A stretch of 64,000 nucleotides of DNA from Rheinheimera nanhaiensis E407-8 (GTDB taxonomy: Bacteria; Pseudomonadota; Gammaproteobacteria; Enterobacterales; Alteromonadaceae): NCBI RefSeq assembly GCF_000296695.1, contig NZ_BAFK01000010.1, positions 62,001 through 126,000 of the forward strand. Reading direction: 5' to 3'. Under the pieces are notes generated by a model. The model did not search any database and was not told the origin of the DNA. It saw only the letters and a list, made by a program, of their open reading frames with translations. A program made the translations under genes and the position numbers. This document shows, piece by piece, positions 17,955 through 26,807 of this stretch (positions are counted from its first letter, which is position 1; each line of letters begins with the position of its first letter).

Positions 17955-19406
17955 ATGACCCTATCGCACGCAGAACAGTATCAAAAGAGCTGGCAGGAAC
18001 GCCAGGAATATGCCGAAAACATGCAGCCTATTATCGGCCGTCTGTACCGTAACAAAGGCATTGAAGTGGTGGTGTATGGCCGTCCGCTGGTCAATGCGAC
18101 GACTATCGACATTATTAAGGCGCATAAAAGCGTAGAGCGTTTTGAAGGCCAGAAGCTGCGTCTGCGTGAGAGCTTTCCGGTTTTAGAAGCGATCAGCAAA
18201 ATGAACCTGGCACCGGGCCGGGTAGATATTGGCAAGCTGGCCTATGGTTTTATCTACAAAAACGCCGCTAACGGCACCGAGCTGGAGCAGTATTTAGCCC
18301 GCGAACTGGCTGAAATTTTGGATCATGAAGATCAGGTGAAGCCGGTAGATGTGGTGCTGTACGGTTTTGGCCGTATCGGCCGTTTATTAGCCCGTTTAAT
18401 GTTAGAGCGCTCTGGCCCCAGCACTAAGCTGCGCCTGCGTGCTATCGTGGTGCGTGGCGGTAAAAAAGGTGACTTAGAAAAACGCGCCAGTCTGCTGCGC
18501 CGCGACTCTATCCACGGCCCCTTTAACGGCAGCATTACCGTCGATGAAGAAAACCAGGGTATTAAAGCTAATGGTACCTTTATTAAAGTGATTTATGCCA
18601 ACTCGCCAGAGCTGGTCGACTATACCCAGTACGGTATTAATGATGCCTTAGTGGTGGATAACACTGGTATCTGGAAAGACGACAAAGAGCTGAGCATTCA
18701 CTTTAACAGCAAAGGTGCAGCCAAAGTATTACTGACTGCACCGGCGAAAGGTGAAGTACCCAACATCGTTTATGGTGTTAACCAACACATGATTTTACCG
18801 GAGCACAAAATTGTCTCCGCTGCCAGCTGTACCACCAATGCCATTACGCCGGTATTAAAAGCGCTGGAAGACGAGTACGGCATTCGTAACGGCCACGTGG
18901 AAACGGTGCACTCTTACACTAACGATCAGAACCTGATTGATAACTTCCACAGCGCAGAGCGCCGTGGCCGCGCGGCACCACTGAACATGGTATTAACCTC
19001 TACCGGTGCGGCCAGTGCCGTTGCCAAAGCCTTACCGCAGTTAAAAGGTAAGTTAACCGGTAATGCGATTCGCGTGCCGACGCCTAATGTGTCAATGGCG
19101 ATTTTATCACTGAACTTAAACCGCGAAACCAGCCGTGACGAGCTAAATGCCTTTTTACAGCGCACCTCGCTGTTCTCTGAGCTGCAGGATCAAATCGACT
19201 TTACTGCTTCTACCGAGATCGTGTCGTCTGACTTAGTCGGCTCACGCTATGCCGGTGTGGTGGACTCTCAGGCGACTATTGTTGATGGTGACCGCTGTGT
19301 GTTGTACGTGTGGTATGACAACGAATTCGGTTACAGCACCCAGGTTATCCGGGTAATGAACGACATGGCCGGTATTAAATACCCAACCCTGCCGGTAGCG
19401 CGTTAA
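17955..19406 (+). CDS. Glyceraldehyde-3-phosphate dehydrogenase-like protein, long type
   Basis: A 483-residue paralogue with about 130 extra N-terminal residues (helical, beginning MTLSHAEQYQKSWQERQEYA) before the Rossmann motif VLYGFGRIGRLLARLML. The active site SAASCTTNA has the catalytic Cys but lacks the second Cys usual in GapA, and the His is in HSYTNDQNLIDN. The C terminus has WYDNEFGYSTQV. The coenzyme pocket differs: after the second strand it reads AIVVRGGKKGD, with no Asp at the NAD-selecting position, which suggests NADP use or an anabolic role. Start chosen at ATG with AAAAGG eight bases upstream; an in-frame ATG at 17910 is less well placed. It sits alone before a terminator. 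Confidence 0.92.
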   Translation: MTLSHAEQYQKSWQERQEYAENMQPIIGRLYRNKGIEVVVYGRPLVNATTIDIIKAHKSVERFEGQKLRLRESFPVLEAISKMNLAPGRVDIGKLAYGFIYKNAANGTELEQYLARELAEILDHEDQVKPVDVVLYGFGRIGRLLARLMLERSGPSTKLRLRAIVVRGGKKGDLEKRASLLRRDSIHGPFNGSITVDEENQGIKANGTFIKVIYANSPELVDYTQYGINDALVVDNTGIWKDDKELSIHFNSKGAAKVLLTAPAKGEVPNIVYGVNQHMILPEHKIVSAASCTTNAITPVLKALEDEYGIRNGHVETVHSYTNDQNLIDNFHSAERRGRAAPLNMVLTSTGAASAVAKALPQLKGKLTGNAIRVPTPNVSMAILSLNLNRETSRDELNAFLQRTSLFSELQDQIDFTASTEIVSSDLVGSRYAGVVDSQATIVDGDRCVLYVWYDNEFGYSTQVIRVMNDMAGIKYPTLPVAR

Positions 19407-19420
19407 ACTGTGCCTTTATC

Positions 19421-19447
19421 GAAAAGCCGCTTAATAGCGGCTTTTTC
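19421..19447 (+). terminator. Rho-independent terminator of the long GAPDH gene
   Basis: AAAGCCGC-TTAATA-GCGGCTTTTTC, a stem with T run 15 bases past the stop. Confidence 0.85.
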
Positions 19448-19547
19448 TTTATGCTTAACCTGTTAGAATCTAACCCATCTTTTCGCCGCCGCGGTTTTTG
19501 CAGCTCTGGCGTACTGGCGGCGTTGTTTAACCTGAAATGGATCTACT

Positions 19548-20675
19548 ATGAAAATCACCAGTAATTTTGACAGTGGTAATATTGAAGTATTAAGTGCCGA
19601 CAGCCCGGACAATATCCAGCTGGCCATTCGTAAAGACAATCAGTCAGACTTTTTTCAGTGGTTTCATTTTCGCCTAAGCACTGAGCATGCCCAGGAGCAT
19701 ACGCTGACCATTACCAACGCCGGCCAGTCGGCTTACCCGGATGGCTGGAAAGACTATCAGGCGGTAGCCTCATACGACCGGCAAACCTGGTTTCGGGTTG
19801 ACACCGAGTATGATGGTAAAGCGTTAACCATTAAGCACTTCCCTGAAGCCGAATCAGTGTATTTTGCCTATTTCGCGCCGTACAGCTATGAACGTCATAT
19901 GGACTTACTGCATCAGGCCCAGTGTGATTACAACTGCCAGTTGGTTGAGCTTGGCGAAACTTTAGACGGGCGCGATATGAGCCTGTTAGTGGTAGGCGAG
20001 CCGGAAGAGGGCAAAAAGAAAATCTGGATCACCGCACGTCAGCATCCGGGTGAAACCATGGCCGAATGGCTGATTGAAGGCCTGTTGGATCGTCTGCTGG
20101 ATGAAGATGACGGCGTCGCCCGCGCTTTGCTGGACAAAGCGGTATTTTATATAGTGCCCAATATGAACCCGGACGGCTCAGTGCGTGGCCATTTACGGAC
20201 TAACGCCGCAGGCATGAACTTAAACCGTGAATGGTTAAACCCGTCGCTGGAGAAAAGCCCCGAGGTGTATCTGGTGCGCCAGAAGATGCTGGAAACCGGC
20301 GTTGATCTGTTCCTTGATATGCACGGCGATGAAAACCTGCCGTATAACTTTGTCGCTGGTACCGAAGGCGTGCCGTCATATAATGCGCGCATCAAAGGCC
20401 TGGAAGAGCTGTTTAAACAAACCTTGCTCAGCGTAACGCCAGAGTTTCAAACCGAGTTTGGTTACGATTTAGACGAGCCGGGTAAAGCCAATATGACCAT
20501 CGCCACCGCCTGGGTTGGCGAGCAGTTTAACTGTTTAGCCTACACGGTAGAAATGCCGTTTAAAGATAATGCCAACCTGCCGGATGCCGCCTATGGCTGG
20601 TCAGATGTACGCTCAATGAAACTGGGTCAGGATATGCTGCCGGCCATTTTGGCGGTGGTTGATAAACTGCGTTAA
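19548..20675 (+). CDS. M14-family zinc carboxypeptidase (cytosolic CCP-like)
   Basis: A 375-residue cytoplasmic protein without signal peptide. An N-terminal beta domain (residues 1 to about 115) precedes the carboxypeptidase domain, an arrangement of the cytosolic carboxypeptidase (CCP, M14D) group. Zinc ligands are in ARQHPGETMAEW (His, Glu) and LDMHGDEN (His); substrate Arg/Asn lies in MNLNREW; the catalytic Glu is in YTVEMPFKD. Bacterial members have been linked to removal of C-terminal residues, but the natural substrate is not known. Followed nine bases later by the YfeW-like gene, so probably cotranscribed. Confidence 0.9.
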   Translation: MKITSNFDSGNIEVLSADSPDNIQLAIRKDNQSDFFQWFHFRLSTEHAQEHTLTITNAGQSAYPDGWKDYQAVASYDRQTWFRVDTEYDGKALTIKHFPEAESVYFAYFAPYSYERHMDLLHQAQCDYNCQLVELGETLDGRDMSLLVVGEPEEGKKKIWITARQHPGETMAEWLIEGLLDRLLDEDDGVARALLDKAVFYIVPNMNPDGSVRGHLRTNAAGMNLNREWLNPSLEKSPEVYLVRQKMLETGVDLFLDMHGDENLPYNFVAGTEGVPSYNARIKGLEELFKQTLLSVTPEFQTEFGYDLDEPGKANMTIATAWVGEQFNCLAYTVEMPFKDNANLPDAAYGWSDVRSMKLGQDMLPAILAVVDKLR

Positions 20676-20683
20676 GTCAAAGC

Positions 20684-22348
20684 ATGCTTAAGCTTATCCG
20701 GCGAATTATTCTGGCGGGTGCGCTTTGCACGCTCGCCGGCTGTGCCGCCCTGAGTCAGTGGCTGGCAGTGTCACCGCTGCCGGTCAGCAGTCTGAGCCAG
20801 GCACAGCGCACTGCACTGGATAACCACAGCAACCTGGGCCAGCGCGACCTGCGTTGGCCCCTTCAGCAAAGCCAGAGGGCGCTGGTAAATAACCGCACCA
20901 ATTTTTTCGCTTATCAGGGGCAGGGTAGCCTGCTGGTTGCGCTTGGCAATACCGTGCAGTTTAGCCTGAATATTAACGGCCGGCTGGTTCAAGTCCGGCC
21001 TGACGCCAGTCTGGGCCAATACCTTGAGCTTGATATCAGTAAGCTGACTAAAAACGGCATCAATCAGCTGGCGCTTACCGAGATACAGCCGCTGGGTGCA
21101 CAGCTTCGGCTGGTGCTGCCGTTTCCACAGCTTGGTCACACCACGCCAGAGGCGGCGGGCTTTTCCACTGATGAGCTTGAACAGCTGGATGCGATGATTG
21201 AACGCGATATCCAGCAAGGCTTTCCCGGCGCTGTGCTGTTAATTGTTAAAGACGGTAATATTGTTAAACACAGTGCCTATGGCTATGCCAACCGCTATGC
21301 CCAGGATGGCAGCGCGCTGGAGCGCCCCGAGCCGATGCAAACTGACACGGTGTTTGATCTGGCGTCAAACAGCAAAATGTATGCAACCAACTATGCGCTA
21401 ATGCAGCTGGTTAGCCGCGGTCAGTTGGATATTAATGCGCCGGTATCGCAGTATCTGCATGAATATCAGGGGCAAGGCCGTGAGCAGCGGCTGGTCAGTG
21501 ATTTGCTGTACCATAATGCCGGCTACCCGCCAGAGGTGCATTTTCACCGGCCGGATAACCGCCATGGCCCGGCGTTTTACTCTACCGAGCGCCAGCTGAG
21601 TATGCAGCTGATTGCCACTCAGGTGCCGTTTGAACGCGAGCGGGGCGGCAAGGCGGTATACAGCGACATCGATTATATGTTGTTGGGCCTTATTATCGAG
21701 CGTATTACCGGCATGACACAGGATCAGTATCTGCGTGAAACCCTGTACCAACCGATGGGACTTAGTTATACCGGCTTTAACCCGCTGCGCCACGGTATCA
21801 GCGCACAGCAAATTGCCGCCACTGAGCTTGACGGCAATAGCCGTGCTGGTAGGGTACTGTTCCCGGCAGATAAACGGGTAGTGGTGCGCGGTGAGGTACA
21901 TGATGAAAAAGCCCGCTATGCCTTTGACGGCGTCGCCGGCCATGCCGGGCTGTTCTCCAGCGCAGAAGAGACGGCAAAGCTGGCACTGCTGGCGCTGCAC
22001 GGTGGTTATGGCTTAACAAGGGTGTTTGACGATAAGGTGCTGCAGCAGTTTGTCCGGCCGTCGGTGTTTGACCATACCGTTGGGCTGGGCTGGCGCACCG
22101 CCACCGGTGGCGATCTTAACTGGCACTTTGGCCCTTATGCCAGCCAGTATGCGTTTGGCCATACCGGCTGGACCGGCACCGCCACCTTAATAGATCCGTA
22201 TTACAACCTGGTGGTAGTGCTGCTAACTAATAAAAAGCACAGCCCCATCTTAGCCGGGGCCGGCGACGGCTATTATTTTGCCGGCGATAAATTTGAAACT
22301 GGTATGTATGGCAGCATCATGAGTAAAATATACCAGGCAATGCAATAA
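20684..22348 (+). CDS. YfeW-like lipoprotein, beta-lactamase-fold (PBP4B-type) hydrolase
   Basis: A 554-residue protein with a lipoprotein signal (GALCTLAGCAALS), so it is anchored in the periplasm. Residues about 35-150 form an extra N-terminal domain of unknown type (WPLQQSQRALVNNRTNFFAYQ). The hydrolase domain begins near residue 160 and carries SNSK (SxxK) in FDLASNSKMYATNYALMQL, YSD in VYSDIDYMLLGLIIE, and HTG near the C terminus in FGHTGWTGT. The SNSKMYATN segment is that of Escherichia coli YfeW (PBP4B), a weak D-Ala-D-Ala carboxypeptidase/esterase. The start has no strong ribosome site, which fits coupling to the gene nine bases upstream. Confidence 0.85.
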   Translation: MLKLIRRIILAGALCTLAGCAALSQWLAVSPLPVSSLSQAQRTALDNHSNLGQRDLRWPLQQSQRALVNNRTNFFAYQGQGSLLVALGNTVQFSLNINGRLVQVRPDASLGQYLELDISKLTKNGINQLALTEIQPLGAQLRLVLPFPQLGHTTPEAAGFSTDELEQLDAMIERDIQQGFPGAVLLIVKDGNIVKHSAYGYANRYAQDGSALERPEPMQTDTVFDLASNSKMYATNYALMQLVSRGQLDINAPVSQYLHEYQGQGREQRLVSDLLYHNAGYPPEVHFHRPDNRHGPAFYSTERQLSMQLIATQVPFERERGGKAVYSDIDYMLLGLIIERITGMTQDQYLRETLYQPMGLSYTGFNPLRHGISAQQIAATELDGNSRAGRVLFPADKRVVVRGEVHDEKARYAFDGVAGHAGLFSSAEETAKLALLALHGGYGLTRVFDDKVLQQFVRPSVFDHTVGLGWRTATGGDLNWHFGPYASQYAFGHTGWTGTATLIDPYYNLVVVLLTNKKHSPILAGAGDGYYFAGDKFETGMYGSIMSKIYQAMQ

Positions 22349-22384
22349 GCAGCCCAGGGCTGCACCAAAGAAGGCTTAAGCGTT

Positions 22385-22711
22385 ATGGCGATCATTTCCT
22401 GCCCGTTTTGCGGGCACAAAATTTCAGATAAAAGCCCCAGTTGCAGTAAATGCAATGGTGATATAGCCGGCTTAACGCCGCAAAAACGGGAAGCACTGGC
22501 GCGGGATAAAGCGCTGGATCAGGCGCAAAGCCTGGTTAATCACTCTATGTTTGCCTTACTGTTGTTTTTAGCTGGCTTTGGCCTGATGTACTGGTGGGAC
22601 CCAGAAACCGGCAGCCCGCAGCAGTATATTGCCGGCGGCGCTATTGGCTTGGGGTTCTGCTGGTACATTATCAGTCGGGCCCGCATTATGTTATTGAGAA
22701 GGCGTAAATGA
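22385..22711 (+). CDS. Zinc-ribbon membrane protein
   Basis: A 108-residue protein with an N-terminal zinc ribbon (CPFCGHKISDKSPSCSKCNG) and two membrane helices (FALLLFLAGFGLMYWW and YIAGGAIGLGFCWYII) ending in a positively charged tail (RARIMLLRRRK). The cytoplasmic ribbon with a small membrane anchor is common in proteins of unknown function. Its stop overlaps the yeaC start by four bases, placing it first in a three-gene operon with yeaC and the DUF349 gene. Confidence 0.8.
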   Translation: MAIISCPFCGHKISDKSPSCSKCNGDIAGLTPQKREALARDKALDQAQSLVNHSMFALLLFLAGFGLMYWWDPETGSPQQYIAGGAIGLGFCWYIISRARIMLLRRRK

Positions 22712-22989
22712 ACTTTACCGCGTTAGTACAGGCGATGACGCCTGAAACCTATGAAAAGCTGTCGGACGCTGTGGCCACCGGCCGCTGGGCCGACGGTAAC
22801 CCCCTTAGCGCAGCGCAGCGCGAGCAAAGCCTGCAGCTGGTAATGGCTTATCAGGCGCAGGTGTTAAAGTCTGAAGAGCTATTTACCATAGGCGCTGATG
22901 GTCAGATGATCCAAAAAACCAAAGCCGAACTGAAAAAGCAGTTCGAGGCAGAGCAGTCTATAGCAAGGTTCGCGCACGATGATCTTTAA
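22708..22989 (+). CDS. yeaC: YeaC-family protein (DUF1315)
   Basis: A 93-residue protein that aligns by eye with Escherichia coli YeaC: MTPETYEKLSDAVATGRW(A/P)DG near the N terminus, LQLVMAYQAQ in the middle, and GQMIQKTKAELKKQF. Function is not established. It overlaps both neighbours (four bases upstream, eleven downstream), so translation is probably coupled across the operon. Confidence 0.88.
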   Translation: MNFTALVQAMTPETYEKLSDAVATGRWADGNPLSAAQREQSLQLVMAYQAQVLKSEELFTIGADGQMIQKTKAELKKQFEAEQSIARFAHDDL

Positions 22990-25690
22990 ACGTTTTTTCA
23001 AACCCAAATGGCAACATGCCGATGCCGCTGTGCGACAACAGGCGATTGCCGAATTAAACCGTGACGAGCAGGCGCATAAAACGGTGCTGCACGAGCTGGC
23101 GTTTAACGATGGCGCCGAAGCCGTGCGTAAGGCCGCACTGTTAAAGCTCAATGACTTTTCGCTGTGGTGGCAGGCCAGTAAGCATGACAGTGCTGAGCGC
23201 TTACAACAGTTGGCCGAGCAAACGCTGGTGCAGCAACTGCTGGATAATCAGGTAGAGCCCAAATTAAAGCAGCAGTTTATTGCCCAGTGCAACCGCAGCA
23301 GCATTTTAGAGCAGCTGGCGCAAACTGAAACTGACAGCGGGCTTAAATTCAGTTTGTTGCAACGGCTGAATAAAACCGAGCTGAATATTAAAGCACTGCA
23401 GGATGCTGTGCTGTCAACGGCGCAAAAGCTGCAGCTGTTAGCGCCGATTCACGATGAAAAAACGCTGGAAAAATTAAGCAAACAGTTAACGGGTGAATTG
23501 CAGTTAGCGGTTGAGCAAAAGCTGCAACAGCTGGCAGAGGCAAAACAAAAGCCGCTGCAGCTGCGTAAACAGCTGACACTGCTACTGGCTAAGCTGAATG
23601 CCCTGCGCGAGCGCGCCAATCTTAACGAGTTACCGGTGCAGTTTGACGAATATAAGCAGCAGTGGCAGCAGTTAGAGGCCGAGCTAGCTTGTTTAGGCGC
23701 CGAAGCCGACGAGTTTCGCGGCAAATATAATAAAATTTGTCAGCTGACCGAGCAGTGGCTGGCGCCCCGGCTTAGTGAACTTGCCAAAGCGCAGGCGCTT
23801 GAGGCCACAAAAGCCGCCCAGCACCGGGCGCAGCAGCAGCTAAGCGCCGAGCTTAATAGCGTTGAACAGCAGTTGCAACAGGCGTTGCTGGCGGCGGATA
23901 TTACCGCAGCGCAGCAACTGGAAACAGCCCTTAGCGCCATTCAAAGCCGGCTTACCCAGAGTGATGTCGGCGATAAAACCGTTTTACAACGGCGGCTGAC
24001 ACAACTTGGCGAGCAGTTATCGCAGCTACCCAAATTGGCTGAGCAGCTGGCGCAGTTAACCCGTATCGTCGCCGATTGGGCGGCGTTACCCATACCAACT
24101 GATTTAGCCGCTTATCAGGCCACCTTGTCGCAGTTACAGCAACTGCAGCAAAACTGGCGTCAGCAAAGTAAAACTTTGGCTATCGCCGTACCCGACAGCC
24201 TGCAGCAGGCACAGGCCGACTTAGCCAAGCACTGGCAGCAGCTACAGCAGCAATTTGATGGTCAAAGCGAAAAGGCGTTACGCCAGTGCCGCAGTAAACT
24301 CTCGCAGTACCGCCGGTTACACAGCGCCGGTAAATTTAACGCCTTGTTTGGCTTGTTTAAGGGGATCGAGCAGGAGCACCAGCAGCTAAACCCTGCGCAG
24401 CAGGCGCAGCTTGCTAAAGACTATGAATTTGCCCGCGACACCCAGGCTGAGCTTACCGATTTACAACATTATATTGCTACACCGCGTAAGCAAGCACTGC
24501 TGACAGCAATGCAGCAGTTGCCCGGCACGATTGCTGACAACGAAGTGCACCAACGCGCCGAGCAGGTAAAACTGGCCCGTGCCAGCTGGAACAGCTTAGG
24601 CCGTGCTACACCAGAGCTGGAAACCGGCCTGAACGCTGCCTTTGATGCCGCCTGCGAGCAAGCCTTTGCGCCTTGCCGGGCGTATTTTGCCAGGCTGGAT
24701 GCCGCGCGCGCTAAGCACCGTGAAGAGCGTGCAGCTATCATCGCTCAGGCAGAGCAGTTGGCGTTAGCGCAACTGGACAGTAAGGCGCTGCAGCAGCAAC
24801 TAGCTCAGTTAAAGCAAGCCTGGCAGCAGGCCGGTGCAGTGGATAAACAGCAGTTTAGTGCACTTAACCAGGCCTTTAACCAGGCGCTTAAGCCGCTGAG
24901 CCAGCAGCTGGAAAGCCTGTGGCAGCAAGGCGCAGAAGCACGCCAACAGCTGATTGATAAAGCAACAGCCGCACTAAGCCTGACCGAGCCCAACCAGACG
25001 GCTAAGGTGTTAAAAGAATGTCAGCAGCAGTGGAAAACCCTGCCAGCCGCTGGCCGTAAGCAGGATCAGGCGCTGTGGCAGCAGTTCCGTCAGCTGTGTG
25101 ATGGCTTTTTCAATGCCCGCTCGGCACAGTTTGAACAGCAAAAACAGGCCGAGCAGGACGAGCTGCAGCAATATGAGTCTGCACTGTCTGCCTTGTTAGC
25201 ATCGCTGGAAAGCGCCGCCAGTGCCGCTGAGTTTGACCAACGGCAACAAGCGCTGCAGCAGATGGACCCGCAAGGTGTTGCCAGCCAGCAGGCAGTCAGG
25301 CAGGTGCTGGCAAAATTGCAGTTAAAGCGTCAGCAGTGGCAAAACACTCAGCAACAGCAGGGTTTACAGCTGATGTTTGAACAGTTGTCAGATCCCACTT
25401 TAAGCGCCGAGGCATTACCCGCCGGCTACCGCGAGTACTTTGGTGCCGGGCGTGAGCAGCAGTTTAGCCGTGAACAACTGACCATAGCGCTGGAGATCAT
25501 CTGTGATAAAGCCTCGGTGGATACCCGTGCCGAGCTGCGTCAGCAGGTACAGTTAATGCTGTTATCGGATAAGCATAATCAGGGTAGTACGCTGGATAAA
25601 CACAGCTTGCTCAAGCGCTGGTTAGACTACGGCGCGGTGACGACGGCAGAGCAGGGCTTACTGGCCAGAGTTAAAGCCCTGTTCATCTGA
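22979..25690 (+). CDS. DUF349-domain coiled-coil protein
   Basis: A 903-residue, Gln- and Ala-rich soluble protein. The first 100 residues look like HEAT-type helical repeats (AVRQQAIAELNRDEQAHKTV). The rest is long coiled coil with several DUF349 units, recognisable by a charged helix with W at fixed spacing (LKQAWQQAGAVDKQQFSALNQAFNQA, with variants near residues 440 and 690). Proteins of this type are widespread in gammaproteobacteria with no settled role. The biased composition reduces confidence in any fine functional call. It ends the zinc-ribbon/yeaC operon. Confidence 0.82.
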   Translation: MIFKRFFKPKWQHADAAVRQQAIAELNRDEQAHKTVLHELAFNDGAEAVRKAALLKLNDFSLWWQASKHDSAERLQQLAEQTLVQQLLDNQVEPKLKQQFIAQCNRSSILEQLAQTETDSGLKFSLLQRLNKTELNIKALQDAVLSTAQKLQLLAPIHDEKTLEKLSKQLTGELQLAVEQKLQQLAEAKQKPLQLRKQLTLLLAKLNALRERANLNELPVQFDEYKQQWQQLEAELACLGAEADEFRGKYNKICQLTEQWLAPRLSELAKAQALEATKAAQHRAQQQLSAELNSVEQQLQQALLAADITAAQQLETALSAIQSRLTQSDVGDKTVLQRRLTQLGEQLSQLPKLAEQLAQLTRIVADWAALPIPTDLAAYQATLSQLQQLQQNWRQQSKTLAIAVPDSLQQAQADLAKHWQQLQQQFDGQSEKALRQCRSKLSQYRRLHSAGKFNALFGLFKGIEQEHQQLNPAQQAQLAKDYEFARDTQAELTDLQHYIATPRKQALLTAMQQLPGTIADNEVHQRAEQVKLARASWNSLGRATPELETGLNAAFDAACEQAFAPCRAYFARLDAARAKHREERAAIIAQAEQLALAQLDSKALQQQLAQLKQAWQQAGAVDKQQFSALNQAFNQALKPLSQQLESLWQQGAEARQQLIDKATAALSLTEPNQTAKVLKECQQQWKTLPAAGRKQDQALWQQFRQLCDGFFNARSAQFEQQKQAEQDELQQYESALSALLASLESAASAAEFDQRQQALQQMDPQGVASQQAVRQVLAKLQLKRQQWQNTQQQQGLQLMFEQLSDPTLSAEALPAGYREYFGAGREQQFSREQLTIALEIICDKASVDTRAELRQQVQLMLLSDKHNQGSTLDKHSLLKRWLDYGAVTTAEQGLLARVKALFI

Positions 25691-25726
25691 TGCTGAGGTT
25701 ATTGTTATCAGCAAACTGACTGCGGC

Positions 25727-26743
25727 TTAGTCCGCGGTCAGTTCGCCGCGCAGGTTTTGCTGCATTTGCCGGCGAATGTCATCGCTGGTTAAGTCTTTAC
25801 TTAGCAGATAATGCAGCTTGGTTAACGCCGCTTCCAATGTCATATCATAGCCGCTTATCACGCCGGCCTGCGCTAACGCATTGCCGGTGGCATAGCCCTG
25901 CATATTTACTTTGCCTTTAAAGCATTGGGTACAGTTAACGATGATCAGGCCGTTTTGGCTGGCTTCGCGCAAGATCTGCAACAGCTCTGGCCGCTGCGGC
26001 GCATTGCCGACACCAAAAGATTTAATGATCAGCGCCCTTACCGGTGCTGTGGTCATATTTTTAATCACATCAGTGCTAATGCCCGGGTACAAGGTAACCA
26101 CGCTGATTGGCTGTGGAATAACTTTCGCAAGCGTAAGCGGGGCGGCAAGCCTGGTTTGGCTTAATTTGCCGGCCACTAAATTAATATGAATACCGGCCTC
26201 AATCAGCGGCGGGAAATTGGGTGAGGCAAAGGCGTTAAAGCCGCTGGCATCGGCCTTGGTGGCGCGGTTACCGCGAAACAACTGGTTGTTAAAGAACAGC
26301 GCTACTTCGGCAATAGGGTAGTTGGCGGCCAGATAGAGTGCGTTTAACAGGTTAACCTGACCGTCTGAGCGCAGCTGCGCCAATGGTATTTGCGAGCCGG
26401 TAATAATCACCGGCTTTTGCAGGTTCTCCAGCATAAACGACAGCGCTGAGGCCGTGTAGGCCATAGTATCGGTGCCATGCAGCACAACAAAACCGTCGTA
26501 GTTGTCGTATTGCTGCTGAATATCTTCGGCGATATGGCGCCAGTGCTCGGGTGTCATATCGGATGAGTCAATTACCGGGTGGTATTCGTGAATATCAAAT
26601 TCCGGCATTTCCGCGCGGTAAAATTCCGGCATCCGTTTTACCGTATCGGTTAAAAAACCCGGCACCGGCACATAGCCCTGCGGCGAGTGCTGCATACCTA
26701 TGGTACCGCCGGTGTAGGCGACATAAATGCGTTTTCTGCTCAT
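25727..26743 (-). CDS. ansA: L-asparaginase I, cytoplasmic
   Basis: Hydrolyses L-asparagine to aspartate and ammonia. The 338-residue length equals Escherichia coli AnsA. The two catalytic threonines are in YTGGTIGMQHS near the N terminus and in VLHGTDTMAYTASALSFML; the catalytic Ser/Asp region DSSDMTPEHW also shows. There is no signal peptide, which separates it from the periplasmic type II enzyme. It lies 64 bases after sppA on the same strand, as in Escherichia coli, but a terminator hairpin sits between them with its T run ending about 13 bases before the ansA start. Confidence 0.95.
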   Translation of the reverse strand: MSRKRIYVAYTGGTIGMQHSPQGYVPVPGFLTDTVKRMPEFYRAEMPEFDIHEYHPVIDSSDMTPEHWRHIAEDIQQQYDNYDGFVVLHGTDTMAYTASALSFMLENLQKPVIITGSQIPLAQLRSDGQVNLLNALYLAANYPIAEVALFFNNQLFRGNRATKADASGFNAFASPNFPPLIEAGIHINLVAGKLSQTRLAAPLTLAKVIPQPISVVTLYPGISTDVIKNMTTAPVRALIIKSFGVGNAPQRPELLQILREASQNGLIIVNCTQCFKGKVNMQGYATGNALAQAGVISGYDMTLEAALTKLHYLLSKDLTSDDIRRQMQQNLRGELTAD

Positions 26744-26755
26744 TGAAACTTAACC

Positions 26756-26788
26756 TAAAAAAATGCCCGGTGTTAGCCGGGCATTGTA
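26756..26788 (-). terminator. Terminator-like hairpin between sppA and ansA
   Basis: On the minus strand AATGCCCGG-CTAACA-CCGGGCATT is followed by seven T. It ends about 13 bases before the ansA start codon, so it terminates sppA transcripts and sits inside any read-through leader of ansA. Confidence 0.82.
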
Positions 26789-26807
26789 GAGTGTTTTAGC
26801 GTCACTG

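Noticed and set aside
22979-25690. Reading the Gln-rich DUF349 protein as a low-complexity or transferred gene
   Set aside because: Base use matches neighbours, it overlaps yeaC in an operon, and such proteins are common in the group.
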